A stretch of DNA of 64,000 nt from JACDBE01 sp963714055 (GCA_963714055.1 OY970227.1:1240001-1304000), one strand, 5' to 3'; positions 24,748 through 32,883 are shown, counted from the first letter of the stretch. Translations and numbers: made by a program. Notes: generated by a model from the sequence alone, not told the origin.

Positions 24748-26019
24748 TCACGTCTCTGCACCTCCGTCGCGGGCCGGTGCCACCGTGCCGGCGCACCGCC
24801 CGAAGCCTATGGCGACCGCTCCGTCCGCTTCGGCGCGGCCGCCGATTACCACGCTATCGCCGTCCTCGAGGAAGGTGCGCCGCTCGCCTCCCACATCGAT
24901 CGGGCTGGCGCCGTTCCAGGTCAGCTCGAGCAGGCACCCCAGCTCGCCGGGGCTCGGGCCGGAAACGGTGCCGGACGCAAAGAGGTCACCCGGTGTGACC
25001 GCGGCGCCGTTGACCGTGGCGTGGGCGAGTTGCTGGCGCATCGTCCAGTACATGGCCGCGTAGCGGGGCCGGCTGATCACCTCGCCGTTGACGGCAACGG
25101 TCAGCGTGAGGTCGACGGCACCGCCTCCCGCCCGGTCGACCAGGTAGGCCGGCGGCTCCGGATCCTGGACGGGGGGGTCCACCCGGAAGGGTTGGAGGGC
25201 GTCGAGCGTCACCACCCACGGCGACATCGTGGTGGCGAACGACTTGGCCAGGAACGGCCCAAGGGGCCGGTACTCCCAGGCCTGGAGGTCGCGGGCCGAC
25301 CAGTCGTTGACCAGGCTCATCCCGAAGACGTGCCCTTCGGCGTCCTCTATGGCGATGGTGCCACCGATCGGGTTGGCGGTCCCGGCGATGAACCCGACCT
25401 CGGCCTCGAAGTCGAGCTTCTCGGAGGGGCCGAGCCGGGGGGCGTCGTCCCCGGGTAGCTGCCCGCAAGGGCGGGTGACCGGCGTGCCAGAGACCACGAC
25501 CGTCGATGCCCGCCCGTGGTAGCCGACCGGCATGTGCCGCCAATTGGGGAGCAGCGGCGGGTCGTCGGGACGGAACATCAGGCCGACGTTGCCTGCGTGG
25601 TGGATCGACGAGTAGAAGTCGACGAAGTCGGTGATCTTCACCGGGAGCGCCAGGGTGGCGTCGTCGGCCGGCACCAGGTAGCGCTCCGGGTCGGCGCGCA
25701 GCGCGTCGTCGGTCGTCAACAGCTCCGACACCCGGCGGCGGAGCGCACTCCACACGTCTGGCCCGCATTCGAGCAACGGGTTGAGGACGGCGCCGGCCAG
25801 TGCCCCCGGCGGGATGCCCAAGGTGTCGAGGTGCCCGGCGGCGTGCGCTTCGCCCAGGTCGAGGATGTGATCGCCGATGGCGACGCCCACCCGGGATCCC
25901 CGAGCCGGCGTGGAGAAGGCCCCGAACGGCAGGTTCTGCACAGGGAAGTCCGAGCCAGCGCCGACCGGCACCCATGAGACGAGTGCCGGGTCGACGGTGG
26001 GGTCGGGCACCACGTTCAC
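24748..26019 (-). CDS. fahA: Fumarylacetoacetase
   Basis: Hydrolyses fumarylacetoacetate to fumarate and acetoacetate, the last step of tyrosine breakdown. 423 residues; the GTG start overlaps the previous stop by 4 nt (GTGA). The N-terminal beta-barrel domain (FPVQNLPFGAF near residue 24) is followed by the catalytic domain: DFVDFYSSIHHAGNVG (metal Asp and general-base His), EKLDFEAEVGF (metal Glu), LVNDWSARDLQAWEY (metal Asp) and GPFLAKSFATTMSPWVV. It is translationally coupled to the unknown upstream gene. Confidence 0.95.
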   Translation of the reverse strand: MNVVPDPTVDPALVSWVPVGAGSDFPVQNLPFGAFSTPARGSRVGVAIGDHILDLGEAHAAGHLDTLGIPPGALAGAVLNPLLECGPDVWSALRRRVSELLTTDDALRADPERYLVPADDATLALPVKITDFVDFYSSIHHAGNVGLMFRPDDPPLLPNWRHMPVGYHGRASTVVVSGTPVTRPCGQLPGDDAPRLGPSEKLDFEAEVGFIAGTANPIGGTIAIEDAEGHVFGMSLVNDWSARDLQAWEYRPLGPFLAKSFATTMSPWVVTLDALQPFRVDPPVQDPEPPAYLVDRAGGGAVDLTLTVAVNGEVISRPRYAAMYWTMRQQLAHATVNGAAVTPGDLFASGTVSGPSPGELGCLLELTWNGASPIDVGGERRTFLEDGDSVVIGGRAEADGAVAIGFGRCAGTVAPARDGGAET

Positions 26020-26954
26020 TCGAGGATCCCCATGGCGACCAGGTCGTCGACCGGCTCGTCGAAGCTGCACGACCCGTAGGCGGGGAACAGGCGGTGCCTC
26101 ATCGCCAGGAGGGAGCCGGCGGCCACCCTCCGGCCCCGCCAGGCCAGCCCGGTGGTGCCGACGACGAACGCCCCGGGATCGGTGTCGGCGACGGCGGCGG
26201 TCACGTCCTCGAGATCGGCGCTCTCGGCGGCGAGGGCGGCGGCGGCCAGCAGGTTGAGGAACCCGTGTCGCATCACCCCGAGACCGGGGTCGCGGTGCCG
26301 CACCGGGTGGTGCAGCCCGGCCGTCACCTTGAAAGGCAACCCGGCGTGGCGACAGGCGACGATGAACGAGGCGACCTCGCCCGGGTCGGGGAAGGCGTCG
26401 GCGGTGAGCCCACCGGTGCGCAGCTTGGCGCCGGCGGGACGGAGGCGGCGGTGGCGCACCCGGGCGACGGCGTCCACGGCACTCCCCACGCCCGGACCTC
26501 GGGCGACCTCGACGAAGGGGACGACGTCGGCGGCGACCGTGAAAGCGGTGTCGAGCACCGGGCCGACGACCTCCTCGGCGGCGTCGACCGTCCTGCCGTC
26601 CGACGCCTCCACGGGAAGCCGCACCTCGACCAGCTCGACCGACGCCCCGGGGGACATGGTCCGGTCGAACCCGGCGGCGGCGATGGCGTCGCTCCCCGGT
26701 GGGCCGTCGAAGACGACGCTCAGCCGCCACGGGGCCTCGCCGGCGGCCATCGACGCGGTGAGGAGGCCGGCCAGCTCCTCGAGATGGGACGCGGGGCAGA
26801 GGAACCGGCCGAGCATCCAACCGTGGTCACCCGCCCGACCGGCCCGGTACTGGGCGACGGCGTCGGCCATGCGCAACGATGTCGGCGGGAACAGGCCGGC
26901 GTAGTCGACGAGGGACTCGAGGAGCGCTCGGCGACCGTCGACGAGGAGGGTCAT
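26016..26954 (-). CDS. Uncharacterised protein conserved in position between hmgA and fahA; candidate for the missing isomerase step
   Basis: A 312-residue soluble protein I cannot assign to an enzyme family. It is coupled on both sides: its ATG overlaps the hmgA stop (ATGA) and its TGA overlaps the fahA GTG. Notable stretches are SLVDYAGLFPPTSL (residues 14-27), GAKLRTGGLTADAFPD (near 178), FKVTAGLHHPVRH (near 212) and GFLNLLAAA; the Lys/Arg/His-containing barrel-like strands recall aldolase-type TIM barrels, but this is only an impression. No glutathione-transferase (zeta) or DinB-like mycothiol-isomerase features are seen. Maleylacetoacetate isomerase is the one step of the pathway with no gene in this operon, which makes this protein the obvious candidate (inference). 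Confidence 0.85.
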   Translation of the reverse strand: MTLLVDGRRALLESLVDYAGLFPPTSLRMADAVAQYRAGRAGDHGWMLGRFLCPASHLEELAGLLTASMAAGEAPWRLSVVFDGPPGSDAIAAAGFDRTMSPGASVELVEVRLPVEASDGRTVDAAEEVVGPVLDTAFTVAADVVPFVEVARGPGVGSAVDAVARVRHRRLRPAGAKLRTGGLTADAFPDPGEVASFIVACRHAGLPFKVTAGLHHPVRHRDPGLGVMRHGFLNLLAAAALAAESADLEDVTAAVADTDPGAFVVGTTGLAWRGRRVAAGSLLAMRHRLFPAYGSCSFDEPVDDLVAMGILE

Positions 26955-28115
26955 CGCCCTCCCAGCCAGGTCCAGGCGTAGTCGTCGTCCTCGGCGTCCC
27001 GGGCCCCCGGGCCGAGGCCGAGGGGCCGGAACGTGTCGACCATCACCGCGATCTCCTCGGTGCCTTCCTTGCCGAGGGACGCCTCGACGCTCCCCGGCTG
27101 CGGGCCATGGGTGTGCCCGCCGGGATGGAGCGAGATCGACCCCGCCTCGATGCCGGCTCCCTTGCGGCTCATGAAGTTGCCCTCGACGTAGAAGATCACC
27201 TCGTCGGAGTCGACGTTGGAGTGGTTGTACGGCGCCGGGATCGCCTCGGGGTGGTAGTCGAACTTGCGGGGCACGAAGCTGCACACGACCAGGTTGGGCG
27301 CCTCGAACGTCTGGTGCACCGGGGGCGGCTGGTGGACCCGACCGGTGATCGGCTCGAAGTCGTGCACCGAGAAGGTGTACGGGTAGAGGCAACCGTCCCA
27401 GCCGACGACGTCGAACGGGTGGTTGGCATAGGTGTAGCGGGTGACCCCACCGCGGTGGCGGACCAGCACCTCGACGTTCTCACCTTCGAGCAGCAGCGGC
27501 TCGGCCGGGCCGGTCAGGTCGCGCTCGCAGTACGGGGAGTGCTCGAGGAACTGGCCGTTGCGGGAGAGGTAGCGGCGGGGCGGCCCGATGTGGGAGCGGG
27601 TCTCGAGCACCAGCGCCCTGACCGGCTGCTCCTCGTCGAGCACGAACCGGTGGATGGTCGACGCCGGCACCACAACGTAGTCACCGGCCGTGAACGGGAG
27701 CCCTGCCGAACACCGACTCGAGCACCCCGGAGCCCTCCTCGACGTAGACGAGCTCGTCCCCGGCGGCGTTCTTGGTCAGCGGGCTGGTCTGAGACGCCGA
27801 CACGTACGAGATGCGGCAGTCGTCGTTGGCCAGCAGGAGGTGGCGTCCCGACACCAGGTTTCCACCGCCCTTCAGCCCATGGGTCTTGAAGTGCCGCGGC
27901 TTGAGCGGGTGGTTGGGCTCGACCCGCTGGTCCTCGGTGTCGACCGCGTCGATGGAGACGATGGCGGTCGGCGGGTAGCGGTGGTAGAGCAACGCGGAGT
28001 CGAAGCTGAACCCCTCTTCTCCCATCAACTCCTCGGTGTGCAGCCCGCCGTCCGGCTTGCGGAACTGCGTGTGGCGCTTGTGCGGGACCTCACCCACCCG
28101 GCGGTAGTACGGCAT
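26951..28115 (-). pseudogene. hmgA: Homogentisate 1,2-dioxygenase, split by one frameshift
   Basis: Opens the ring of homogentisate to maleylacetoacetate with Fe(II); cupin fold. The N-terminal part starts MPYYRRVGEVPHKRHTQF and runs to GVLESVFGRA, where the frame shifts near 27705. The expected continuation PFTAGDYVVVPASTIHRFVLDEE is in another frame and continues to the stop at 26951, with PYNHSNVDSDEVIFYVEG and SISLHPGGHTHGPQPGSVEAS carrying likely iron ligands. One extra G in a short G run restores VFGRLPFTAGDY. Rebuilt length is about 388 residues, normal for the short actinobacterial form. First structural gene after the IclR regulator. Confidence 0.9.
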
Positions 28116-28127
28116 GGCTGCTCCTTG

Positions 28128-28886
28128 TCAGAGATCGGGGACGGCAGTGGCGAGGGTCGGCTGTTCTCCCGGTTGGTGGCGGCTGTCGAGCGCCGCCACC
28201 TGGGCGGCGACCTCGGCGGCGGCCTCGACCAGGGCGGCGGCCAGCCCATCGGCGGAGGGCAGGCGGGGAGCCGGGGCGACAACACCGAGCGACCCGAGCG
28301 GCCGGCCGGTTCGGTCGACGATGGCGGCGGCGACGCCGGCGACCCCTTCTTCGAGCTCGTCGTGGGAGACGGCGTAGCCCTTCCGGCGCACCCGAGCGAG
28401 CTCGGCGAGCAGGTCTGGATCGCCACCGGCCAGGCGGGCGACGACGGCCGGTTCGACGTGGGCGAGCATGGCGCGCCCGTGGGCGGCCACCGCCAGGGGG
28501 TGCCGGGTCCCCGGGTGGTAGTGGATCCTCACCACCCGCCCCTCGGGTACCACCTGGTCGACCGCCACGGCATCGTCTCCGTCGACGACCGCCAGGACGG
28601 CGGTCTCGTTGAACGTGGCGGCGAGCCCCTGGAGGTGCGGCCGGGCGGCGTGACGCACCGCCGGTGCCACCCGGTCGGCCAAGCCGACCAGCCCATACCC
28701 CAGATCGACTCCGGCGGAGGTGCGGCGCACCAGGTCGTGGCGCTCGAGGGTGGCGACCAGGCGGGCCACCACGGTGCGTCCCAGCCCGAGCCGCCGGGCG
28801 AGCTCCGAGGTGGGTGCCGGGCCGGAGGAACGGATCTGGTGCATGACCCGAACCGCCAGGTCGACCGTCTTCGAGGTCTCCGCCAT
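28128..28886 (-). CDS. IclR-family transcriptional regulator of the homogentisate operon
   Basis: A 252-residue regulator. The N-terminal winged helix-turn-helix (residues 8-60; TSELARRLGLGRTVVARLVATLERHDLV) is followed by an effector domain of the IclR type (residues 80-245). It is the first gene of the minus-strand operon, 12 bp from hmgA, so it probably regulates itself and the operon in response to a pathway intermediate. The operator-like direct repeats at 28911-28942 lie just upstream of its ATG. Confidence 0.9.
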   Translation of the reverse strand: MAETSKTVDLAVRVMHQIRSSGPAPTSELARRLGLGRTVVARLVATLERHDLVRRTSAGVDLGYGLVGLADRVAPAVRHAARPHLQGLAATFNETAVLAVVDGDDAVAVDQVVPEGRVVRIHYHPGTRHPLAVAAHGRAMLAHVEPAVVARLAGGDPDLLAELARVRRKGYAVSHDELEEGVAGVAAAIVDRTGRPLGSLGVVAPAPRLPSADGLAAALVEAAAEVAAQVAALDSRHQPGEQPTLATAVPDL

Positions 28887-28910
28887 GGCCTCGATGCTAC
28901 CGCCAAGCCT

Positions 28911-28942
28911 GTCCGATAATCAACCCAACCAGTCCGATAATC
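28911..28942. promoter_or_regulatory. Probable IclR operator: two GTCCGATAATC repeats 21 bp apart
   Basis: GTCCGATAATC occurs at 28911-28921 and again at 28932-28942, start-to-start 21 bp, two helical turns. The second copy extends into a palindrome, TCCGATAATCGGA. The pair sits 25-56 bp upstream of the IclR start codon, and identical spaced sites suit binding by an IclR dimer of dimers. Function is inferred from position and symmetry. Confidence 0.65.
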
Positions 28943-28996
28943 GGAGTACTACCGACGATGTCAGGGGTGTGATGGCCGGTGGGTCGGTGGCCCGGC

Positions 28997-29136
28997 GGCT
29001 ACCCTTCGTCCCCATGGCTCTTCGCCTGACGGCTCATCGCTACGCGATGGGGGACCCCCAACCCCCATCGCCCGAGTCTCCGCCGATGGCGTAGCCTCCC
29101 TTCATGACTCTTCGCGTGATGGCGTAGCCTCGGCTC
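28997..29136 (+). repeat. Start-codon-abutting dispersed repeat, locus 1 (with 26-codon mini-ORF)
   Basis: One full unit of about 90 bp (29014-29103) and a 33-bp shortened unit (29104-29136) directly precede the ATG at 29137. Each unit begins with ATG and ends GGCGTAGCCTC plus 4-6 nt. The full unit has the hairpin GCGATGGGGG...CCCCCATCGC and a small one, ATCGC-TAC-GCGAT. The reverse complement matches 56739-56830 over about 95 bp with a limited number of substitutions and small indels. Confidence 0.8.
29014..29094 (+). CDS. 26-codon mini-ORF inside the dispersed repeat
   Basis: ATG to TAG frame beginning MALRLTAHRYAMGDPQPPSP. The copy at 56825-56745 (minus strand) has the same length and begins MALRLTPHRVAMGDPHPPSP; the last six residues differ because two compensating indels shift the frame and restore the stop. 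A shortened version, MTLRVMA, follows at 29104-29127. It could be a leader peptide or a by-product of repeat conservation; no Shine-Dalgarno was identified. Confidence 0.3.
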   Translation: MALRLTAHRYAMGDPQPPSPESPPMA

Positions 29137-30126
29137 ATGGCAACGCTGCGGATGTTCGCCAACCTGCGCGAGCTGGCGGGCACGTCGACCGTCGAGATCG
29201 AAGGCGCCACCGTCGGGGTGGTGCTCGATGCCGCCACCGACCGCTTCGGCCAGGCCTTCGCCGAAGGGCTGGGCGCCTCCAAGGTGTGGGTCAACGGCGA
29301 CGAGGCGGACCGCACCACCGCGGTGGCCGTCGGCGACGAGGTGGCGGTCATCCCCCCCGTCTCCGGTGGAGTCACGGTGTTCGAGGACGGCGACGTCACC
29401 CCGGCGCTGCTGGGCGTGATATTGCTCGCCACCTTCGCCATCGCCAATGTCATCTCGCTGGAGGCGCTGACCTTCGCCGCCGTCGGCGGCACCCTCGCCT
29501 GGCTGTGGGACCTCGGAGACACCCAGACCGAGGACGGTCGGGCGTCCCCGGTGCTCGGCGCTCTCGTCGGGGCCACCGCGGCCGGCAACGCGGCATACGC
29601 GTGGGGACTGGCGGGCTTCGCCGCCGGCTTGGCGGTCGGGCTGATGGCGGTGCTCGCCCACGCGCTGTACGACCCGCGGCTCCGCTCGCTCACCGCACTG
29701 TCAGCCGGGGCGCTGATGGCGCTCACCGCCGGCGCCGGCGCGGGGAGCCTGGTGCTCGCCCGCGCCGAGTCCGCCGTGTACGTCACCGTGCTCCTCCTGG
29801 TGGTCGTGCTGGCGGCCGTGTCGGAGTGGGTGACCCGGCGCTTCCTCTCCGAGGTGGGTGGGCTCGACCCCAACCTGGCGATGGTGATCGGGGTGCTCAT
29901 CGGTGCCGGCGCCGCCGGCCTGATCGCCTCCACGGTGTCACCGGTCGAGGCCCTGGTCGCCGGGGCCGCCGCCGTCGCCGGGCTGCTCGCCGGCAAGGCC
30001 ATCGGCTCGATGCTGCGCAGCGGCGACGTCCACCACACCACCCGCTCCCCAGGCCTGCTCACCGCCCTCGACGGCGCCGTGCTGGCCGCCGCCACCTTCT
30101 GGATCGCCATCCTCCTGTTCCCGTAG
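29137..30126 (+). CDS. MoaD/ThiS-like domain fused to a CdsA-like membrane domain
   Basis: A 329-residue fusion. Residues 1-80 are a ubiquitin-like sulfur-carrier domain of the MoaD type: LRMFANLRELAG at the start and GDEVAVIPPVSGG at the end, where free MoaD would terminate at its functional Gly-Gly. Here the chain continues into about eight membrane segments (residues 90-328). The last of these (TTRSPGLLTALDGAVLAAATFWIAI) resembles the C-terminal signature of phosphatidate cytidylyltransferases (PG...LDR.DS), with the key charged residues altered. With the Gly-Gly internal, ordinary thiocarboxylate transfer would need proteolysis, or the domain may only bind a partner. The start abuts the dispersed repeat. 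Confidence 0.7.
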   Translation: MATLRMFANLRELAGTSTVEIEGATVGVVLDAATDRFGQAFAEGLGASKVWVNGDEADRTTAVAVGDEVAVIPPVSGGVTVFEDGDVTPALLGVILLATFAIANVISLEALTFAAVGGTLAWLWDLGDTQTEDGRASPVLGALVGATAAGNAAYAWGLAGFAAGLAVGLMAVLAHALYDPRLRSLTALSAGALMALTAGAGAGSLVLARAESAVYVTVLLLVVVLAAVSEWVTRRFLSEVGGLDPNLAMVIGVLIGAGAAGLIASTVSPVEALVAGAAAVAGLLAGKAIGSMLRSGDVHHTTRSPGLLTALDGAVLAAATFWIAILLFP

Positions 30127-30134
30127 ACTGGAGC

Positions 30135-30247
30135 AGGAAGGTTCTGAAAAATGGGTTCTCCGGTTCGTGTGGTCTGCAATCCGAGGTGTAGCGCCGAAGT
30201 CGGGCCTCACCGTACGAACCGGTTCTGCGCTTTTTCAGAACCTTCCT
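30135..30247. repeat. 113-bp spaced palindrome with 17-bp perfect arms (MITE-like)
   Basis: The perfect arms are 30135-30151 and 30231-30247, with the core GGTTCTGAAAAA / TTTTTCAGAACC. An inner pair, CCGGTTCG (30160-30167) and CGAACCGG (30215-30222), is in register, so the whole element could form a cruciform or long RNA hairpin around a 48-nt centre. It fills the gap between two plus-strand genes. No transposase or clear target duplication is visible. Confidence 0.75.
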
Positions 30248-30280
30248 AGCGGAGGGGGAAGGGGTAGGCTCCTGGCACCG

Positions 30281-31363
30281 ATGAGATTCGTGAGCAGGCG
30301 TTTGCTCGCCGTCGTGGTGGCCATCGCGTTCCTCGGCCTGACCCCGGTGACGGCGGGCGCCACCGACCAAGAGGAGGTCGAGCGGGCCGAGGCAGCTCGG
30401 CGCGAGGCGTACGAGCGGTTGGTGACGGTCAACGCCGAGCTCGACGCCGCCCTCCTCCGGTACAACGAGATCAACGCCGAGCTGGATACGCTCGAGGCGC
30501 GCATCGAGGTGATCGAGGAGCGCATCGCCGTCGCCGAGGTCGACATGGCCGAGATGCAGGAGCGGGCAGAGGAGCTCGTCACCGAGGCCTACATGGCGGC
30601 CGGCGGATCGCTGCTCGAACTGGCCTTCGAGGCGCAGAGCCTCCAGGACATGCTCACTTCCCAGGCACTGCTCGACCGGGCCGCCGACGCCGATCTCCTC
30701 GAGCTCAACCGGCTCGACGCGGTGACCCGGGAGACCGACCGGCTCCGCCAGCAGGTCGAGCAGGACCGGCGCCGGGTGGAGCAGCTCGGGGTCGAGGCGG
30801 CGGCCGTCGTCGAGGACCTGGAGGACCTGCGTGAGGAACGCGACGCCGAGTACCGGCGCACCGACGAGGCAGCCCGGCAGGCACGCGAGGAGTTCGAGGA
30901 GGCGGAGCGGGCCCGGAAGCTGGCCGAAGCCGCCGCCGCCCGCGGCTCCGCAGGTGGGGTCGGCGCCATCTCGGGATTCGTGTGCCCTGTGCCCGGCGCC
31001 AGCTTCATCAACGACTGGGGCTTCCCTCGCTCGGGCGGGCGAACCCATCAGGGCACCGACATGTTCGCCCCTCACGGCACACCGGTGCTCGCCTCGGGCA
31101 ACGGCACCGTCTCGCACCAATACAGCTCGCTCGGCGGCACCACCGCCTACGTGACCACCGGGTCGGCGATGTACTACTACGCCCACCTCTCCGGCTACGC
31201 CGAAGGTGCCCCCTCGGGATCGCACGTCAGCACCGGACAGGTCATCGGGTTCGTGGGCAACACCGGGAACGCCGTGGGCGCCTCCCCGCACCTCCACTTC
31301 GAGATCCACCCCGGTGGGGGAAGCGCGGTCAACCCGTACCCGACCCTCGTCTCCGCCTGCTGA
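30281..31363 (+). CDS. Secreted coiled-coil M23 metallopeptidase (EnvC/RipA-like murein hydrolase or activator)
   Basis: A 360-residue exported protein. Residues 1-27 form a signal peptide (RRLLAVVVAIAFLGLTPVTAGA). Residues 30-220 form long, heptad-like charged helices, as in EnvC-type proteins. Residues 235-355 are a peptidase M23 domain with the zinc residues in HQGTDMFAPHGTPV and HLHFEIHPGG. The closing VNPYPTLVSAC is typical. It should act on peptidoglycan outside the membrane during division or growth. Both M23 motifs are complete, so it may be catalytic rather than only an activator. Confidence 0.9.
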   Translation: MRFVSRRLLAVVVAIAFLGLTPVTAGATDQEEVERAEAARREAYERLVTVNAELDAALLRYNEINAELDTLEARIEVIEERIAVAEVDMAEMQERAEELVTEAYMAAGGSLLELAFEAQSLQDMLTSQALLDRAADADLLELNRLDAVTRETDRLRQQVEQDRRRVEQLGVEAAAVVEDLEDLREERDAEYRRTDEAARQAREEFEEAERARKLAEAAAARGSAGGVGAISGFVCPVPGASFINDWGFPRSGGRTHQGTDMFAPHGTPVLASGNGTVSHQYSSLGGTTAYVTTGSAMYYYAHLSGYAEGAPSGSHVSTGQVIGFVGNTGNAVGASPHLHFEIHPGGGSAVNPYPTLVSAC

Positions 31364-31402
31364 CCCGACAACTACCCTCACGGTCATCTCTCCCGAGGTG
31401 AC

Positions 31403-31939
31403 ATGAGCGATCGCCGCCGCCGCACCGACATCATCGCCGACCCCTCCTTCGCCGCCGCTCCCGGCGAGTTGGACAGCACGACGCTCCGCAGCCGGCGCCA
31501 GTTGTGCCTCGAGGTGGAGCGGGAGCTCTCGTACCAACGGCGCCTGCTCCACGGCCGGCTCGACCTGATCGACTTCGAGCAGCGGCGCCGCCGGGGCGAC
31601 GTTGCCGGGAACGCGGTCGAGTCGCTTGGCGAGATCCTCGACGAGGGCTCCGCCGGCGAAGGAAGACAGGTCACCGACACCCTGTCCACCGATCCGATCG
31701 TCCTCGACCGCCCGGGGAGGCGGGATGTCGACCTCGTCATCGACGACGCCACGATGAGCCGGCTCGACGAGATGACCGACGACGCCCTCGACGGCGCCCG
31801 AGCCAGGATCGAGGAGATCGAACGGGTCATCTCGGCGCAACGGCGCACCGTCCACCATGCCGAGGCTCTGCTGGCGGCCGAGCTCGCCGAGCGGTACCGG
31901 TCCGGAACCATCTCCACCGACGAGCTGATCACCGGCTAG
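31403..31939 (+). CDS. RsiG-like (c-di-GMP-binding anti-sigma type) protein
   Basis: A 178-residue, mostly helical protein. RsiG, known from Streptomyces, binds c-di-GMP and WhiG sigma through two copies of E(x3)S(x2)R(x3)Q(x3)D. Here the first helix has Glu39, Ser43, Arg46, His50 and Asp54 in exactly that spacing, with His for Gln. The last helix has Glu140, Ser144, Arg147 and His151, with the final acid missing at the expected position and a Glu one residue earlier. The duplicated pattern at both ends of the chain is strong support for the family; ligand binding with the altered residues is untested. It is followed by the asparaginase gene after 2 bp. Confidence 0.75.
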   Translation: MSDRRRRTDIIADPSFAAAPGELDSTTLRSRRQLCLEVERELSYQRRLLHGRLDLIDFEQRRRRGDVAGNAVESLGEILDEGSAGEGRQVTDTLSTDPIVLDRPGRRDVDLVIDDATMSRLDEMTDDALDGARARIEEIERVISAQRRTVHHAEALLAAELAERYRSGTISTDELITG

Positions 31940-31941
31940 CG

Positions 31942-32883
31942 GTGCTCGCAGCCACCGTCCGCTCAGGTCTGGTCGAGTCCACCCACGAGTGGTCCGGTGC
32001 CGCCGTCACCTCCGGCGGCGATGTCATCGAGTCCTGGGGCGACCTCGACCGCCCCTTCTTCCACCGGTCGGCGATCAAGCCGCTGCAGGCGACGGTGAGC
32101 CAGGAAGCCGGCGCCGGGCTCGACCCGGAGCAGATGGCGCTGGCCTGCGCCAGCCACTCCGGCCAGCCGGTGCACGTCGCCATCGTCACCCGGATGCTCG
32201 GCCAGGCCGGGCTCGACGAGGGATCGCTGCAGTGCCCGCCCGACCGGCCGCTCGGGTCGTCGGCCAGGGCCCGGCTGCTCGCCGAGGGGGGCCGGTCGAC
32301 CCGGGTCCACCACAACTGCTCGGGCAAACATGCCGCCTTCCTGCGGGCAAGCCAGGCCTCGGGGTGGCCGCAATCCAGCTACCTCGACGCCGATCACCCG
32401 CTGCAGCAGCGGGTCATCGAGCTCGTGAGGGAGGTCTGCGGGCACGATCCGCTCCCGGTGGGGGTCGACGGGTGCGGTGCACCGACCCTGCGGGGAACGC
32501 TCCGGTCGCTGGCCACCGGGTTCGCCCGTCTCGGCGCCGACCCGCGGATGGCGGAAGCGCGCGCCGCCATGGTGCGCTACCCGGCCCTGGTGTCCGGCAA
32601 CGACCGGCCGGACGGCCGGCTCGGCATGTGGTGGGGCGGCCCCGCCAAGGTCGGCGCCGAGGGCTTGATGGCCGCCGGCCGCAACGGGATCGGGCTGGCC
32701 GTGAAGAGCGCCGAGGGGTCGGCGCGGATCGCCGTCGTCGGGCTGGTCGAGATCGCTCGCCGTCTCGGCCTTCTCTCGCCCGCCGCCCTCGACGCCCTCG
32801 CCGCCGACCACACCCCGGTGGTCCTCGGGGCGGGGCGTCCGGTGGGGTCGATCGTCCCCGACGTCTCCCGATGGCAGCCGTGA
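31942..32883 (+). CDS. Asparaginase II family protein
   Basis: A 313-residue protein in the asparaginase II family (L-asparagine to aspartate and ammonia), which is unrelated in fold to the classical AnsA/B enzymes. Visible family blocks are VRSGLVESTHEWSGAAV at the start, FHRSAIKPLQA, ACASHSGQPVHV, HHNCSGKHAAFL and VDGCGAPT. The GTG start lies just after the RsiG-like stop, and its own stop overlaps the next gene, so the three are likely co-transcribed. Intact. Confidence 0.88.
   Translation: MLAATVRSGLVESTHEWSGAAVTSGGDVIESWGDLDRPFFHRSAIKPLQATVSQEAGAGLDPEQMALACASHSGQPVHVAIVTRMLGQAGLDEGSLQCPPDRPLGSSARARLLAEGGRSTRVHHNCSGKHAAFLRASQASGWPQSSYLDADHPLQQRVIELVREVCGHDPLPVGVDGCGAPTLRGTLRSLATGFARLGADPRMAEARAAMVRYPALVSGNDRPDGRLGMWWGGPAKVGAEGLMAAGRNGIGLAVKSAEGSARIAVVGLVEIARRLGLLSPAALDALAADHTPVVLGAGRPVGSIVPDVSRWQP

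Noticed and set aside
30135..30247. Intrinsic transcription terminator
   Set aside because: The T-run is inside the second arm, not after a compact GC stem, and the loop is too long.
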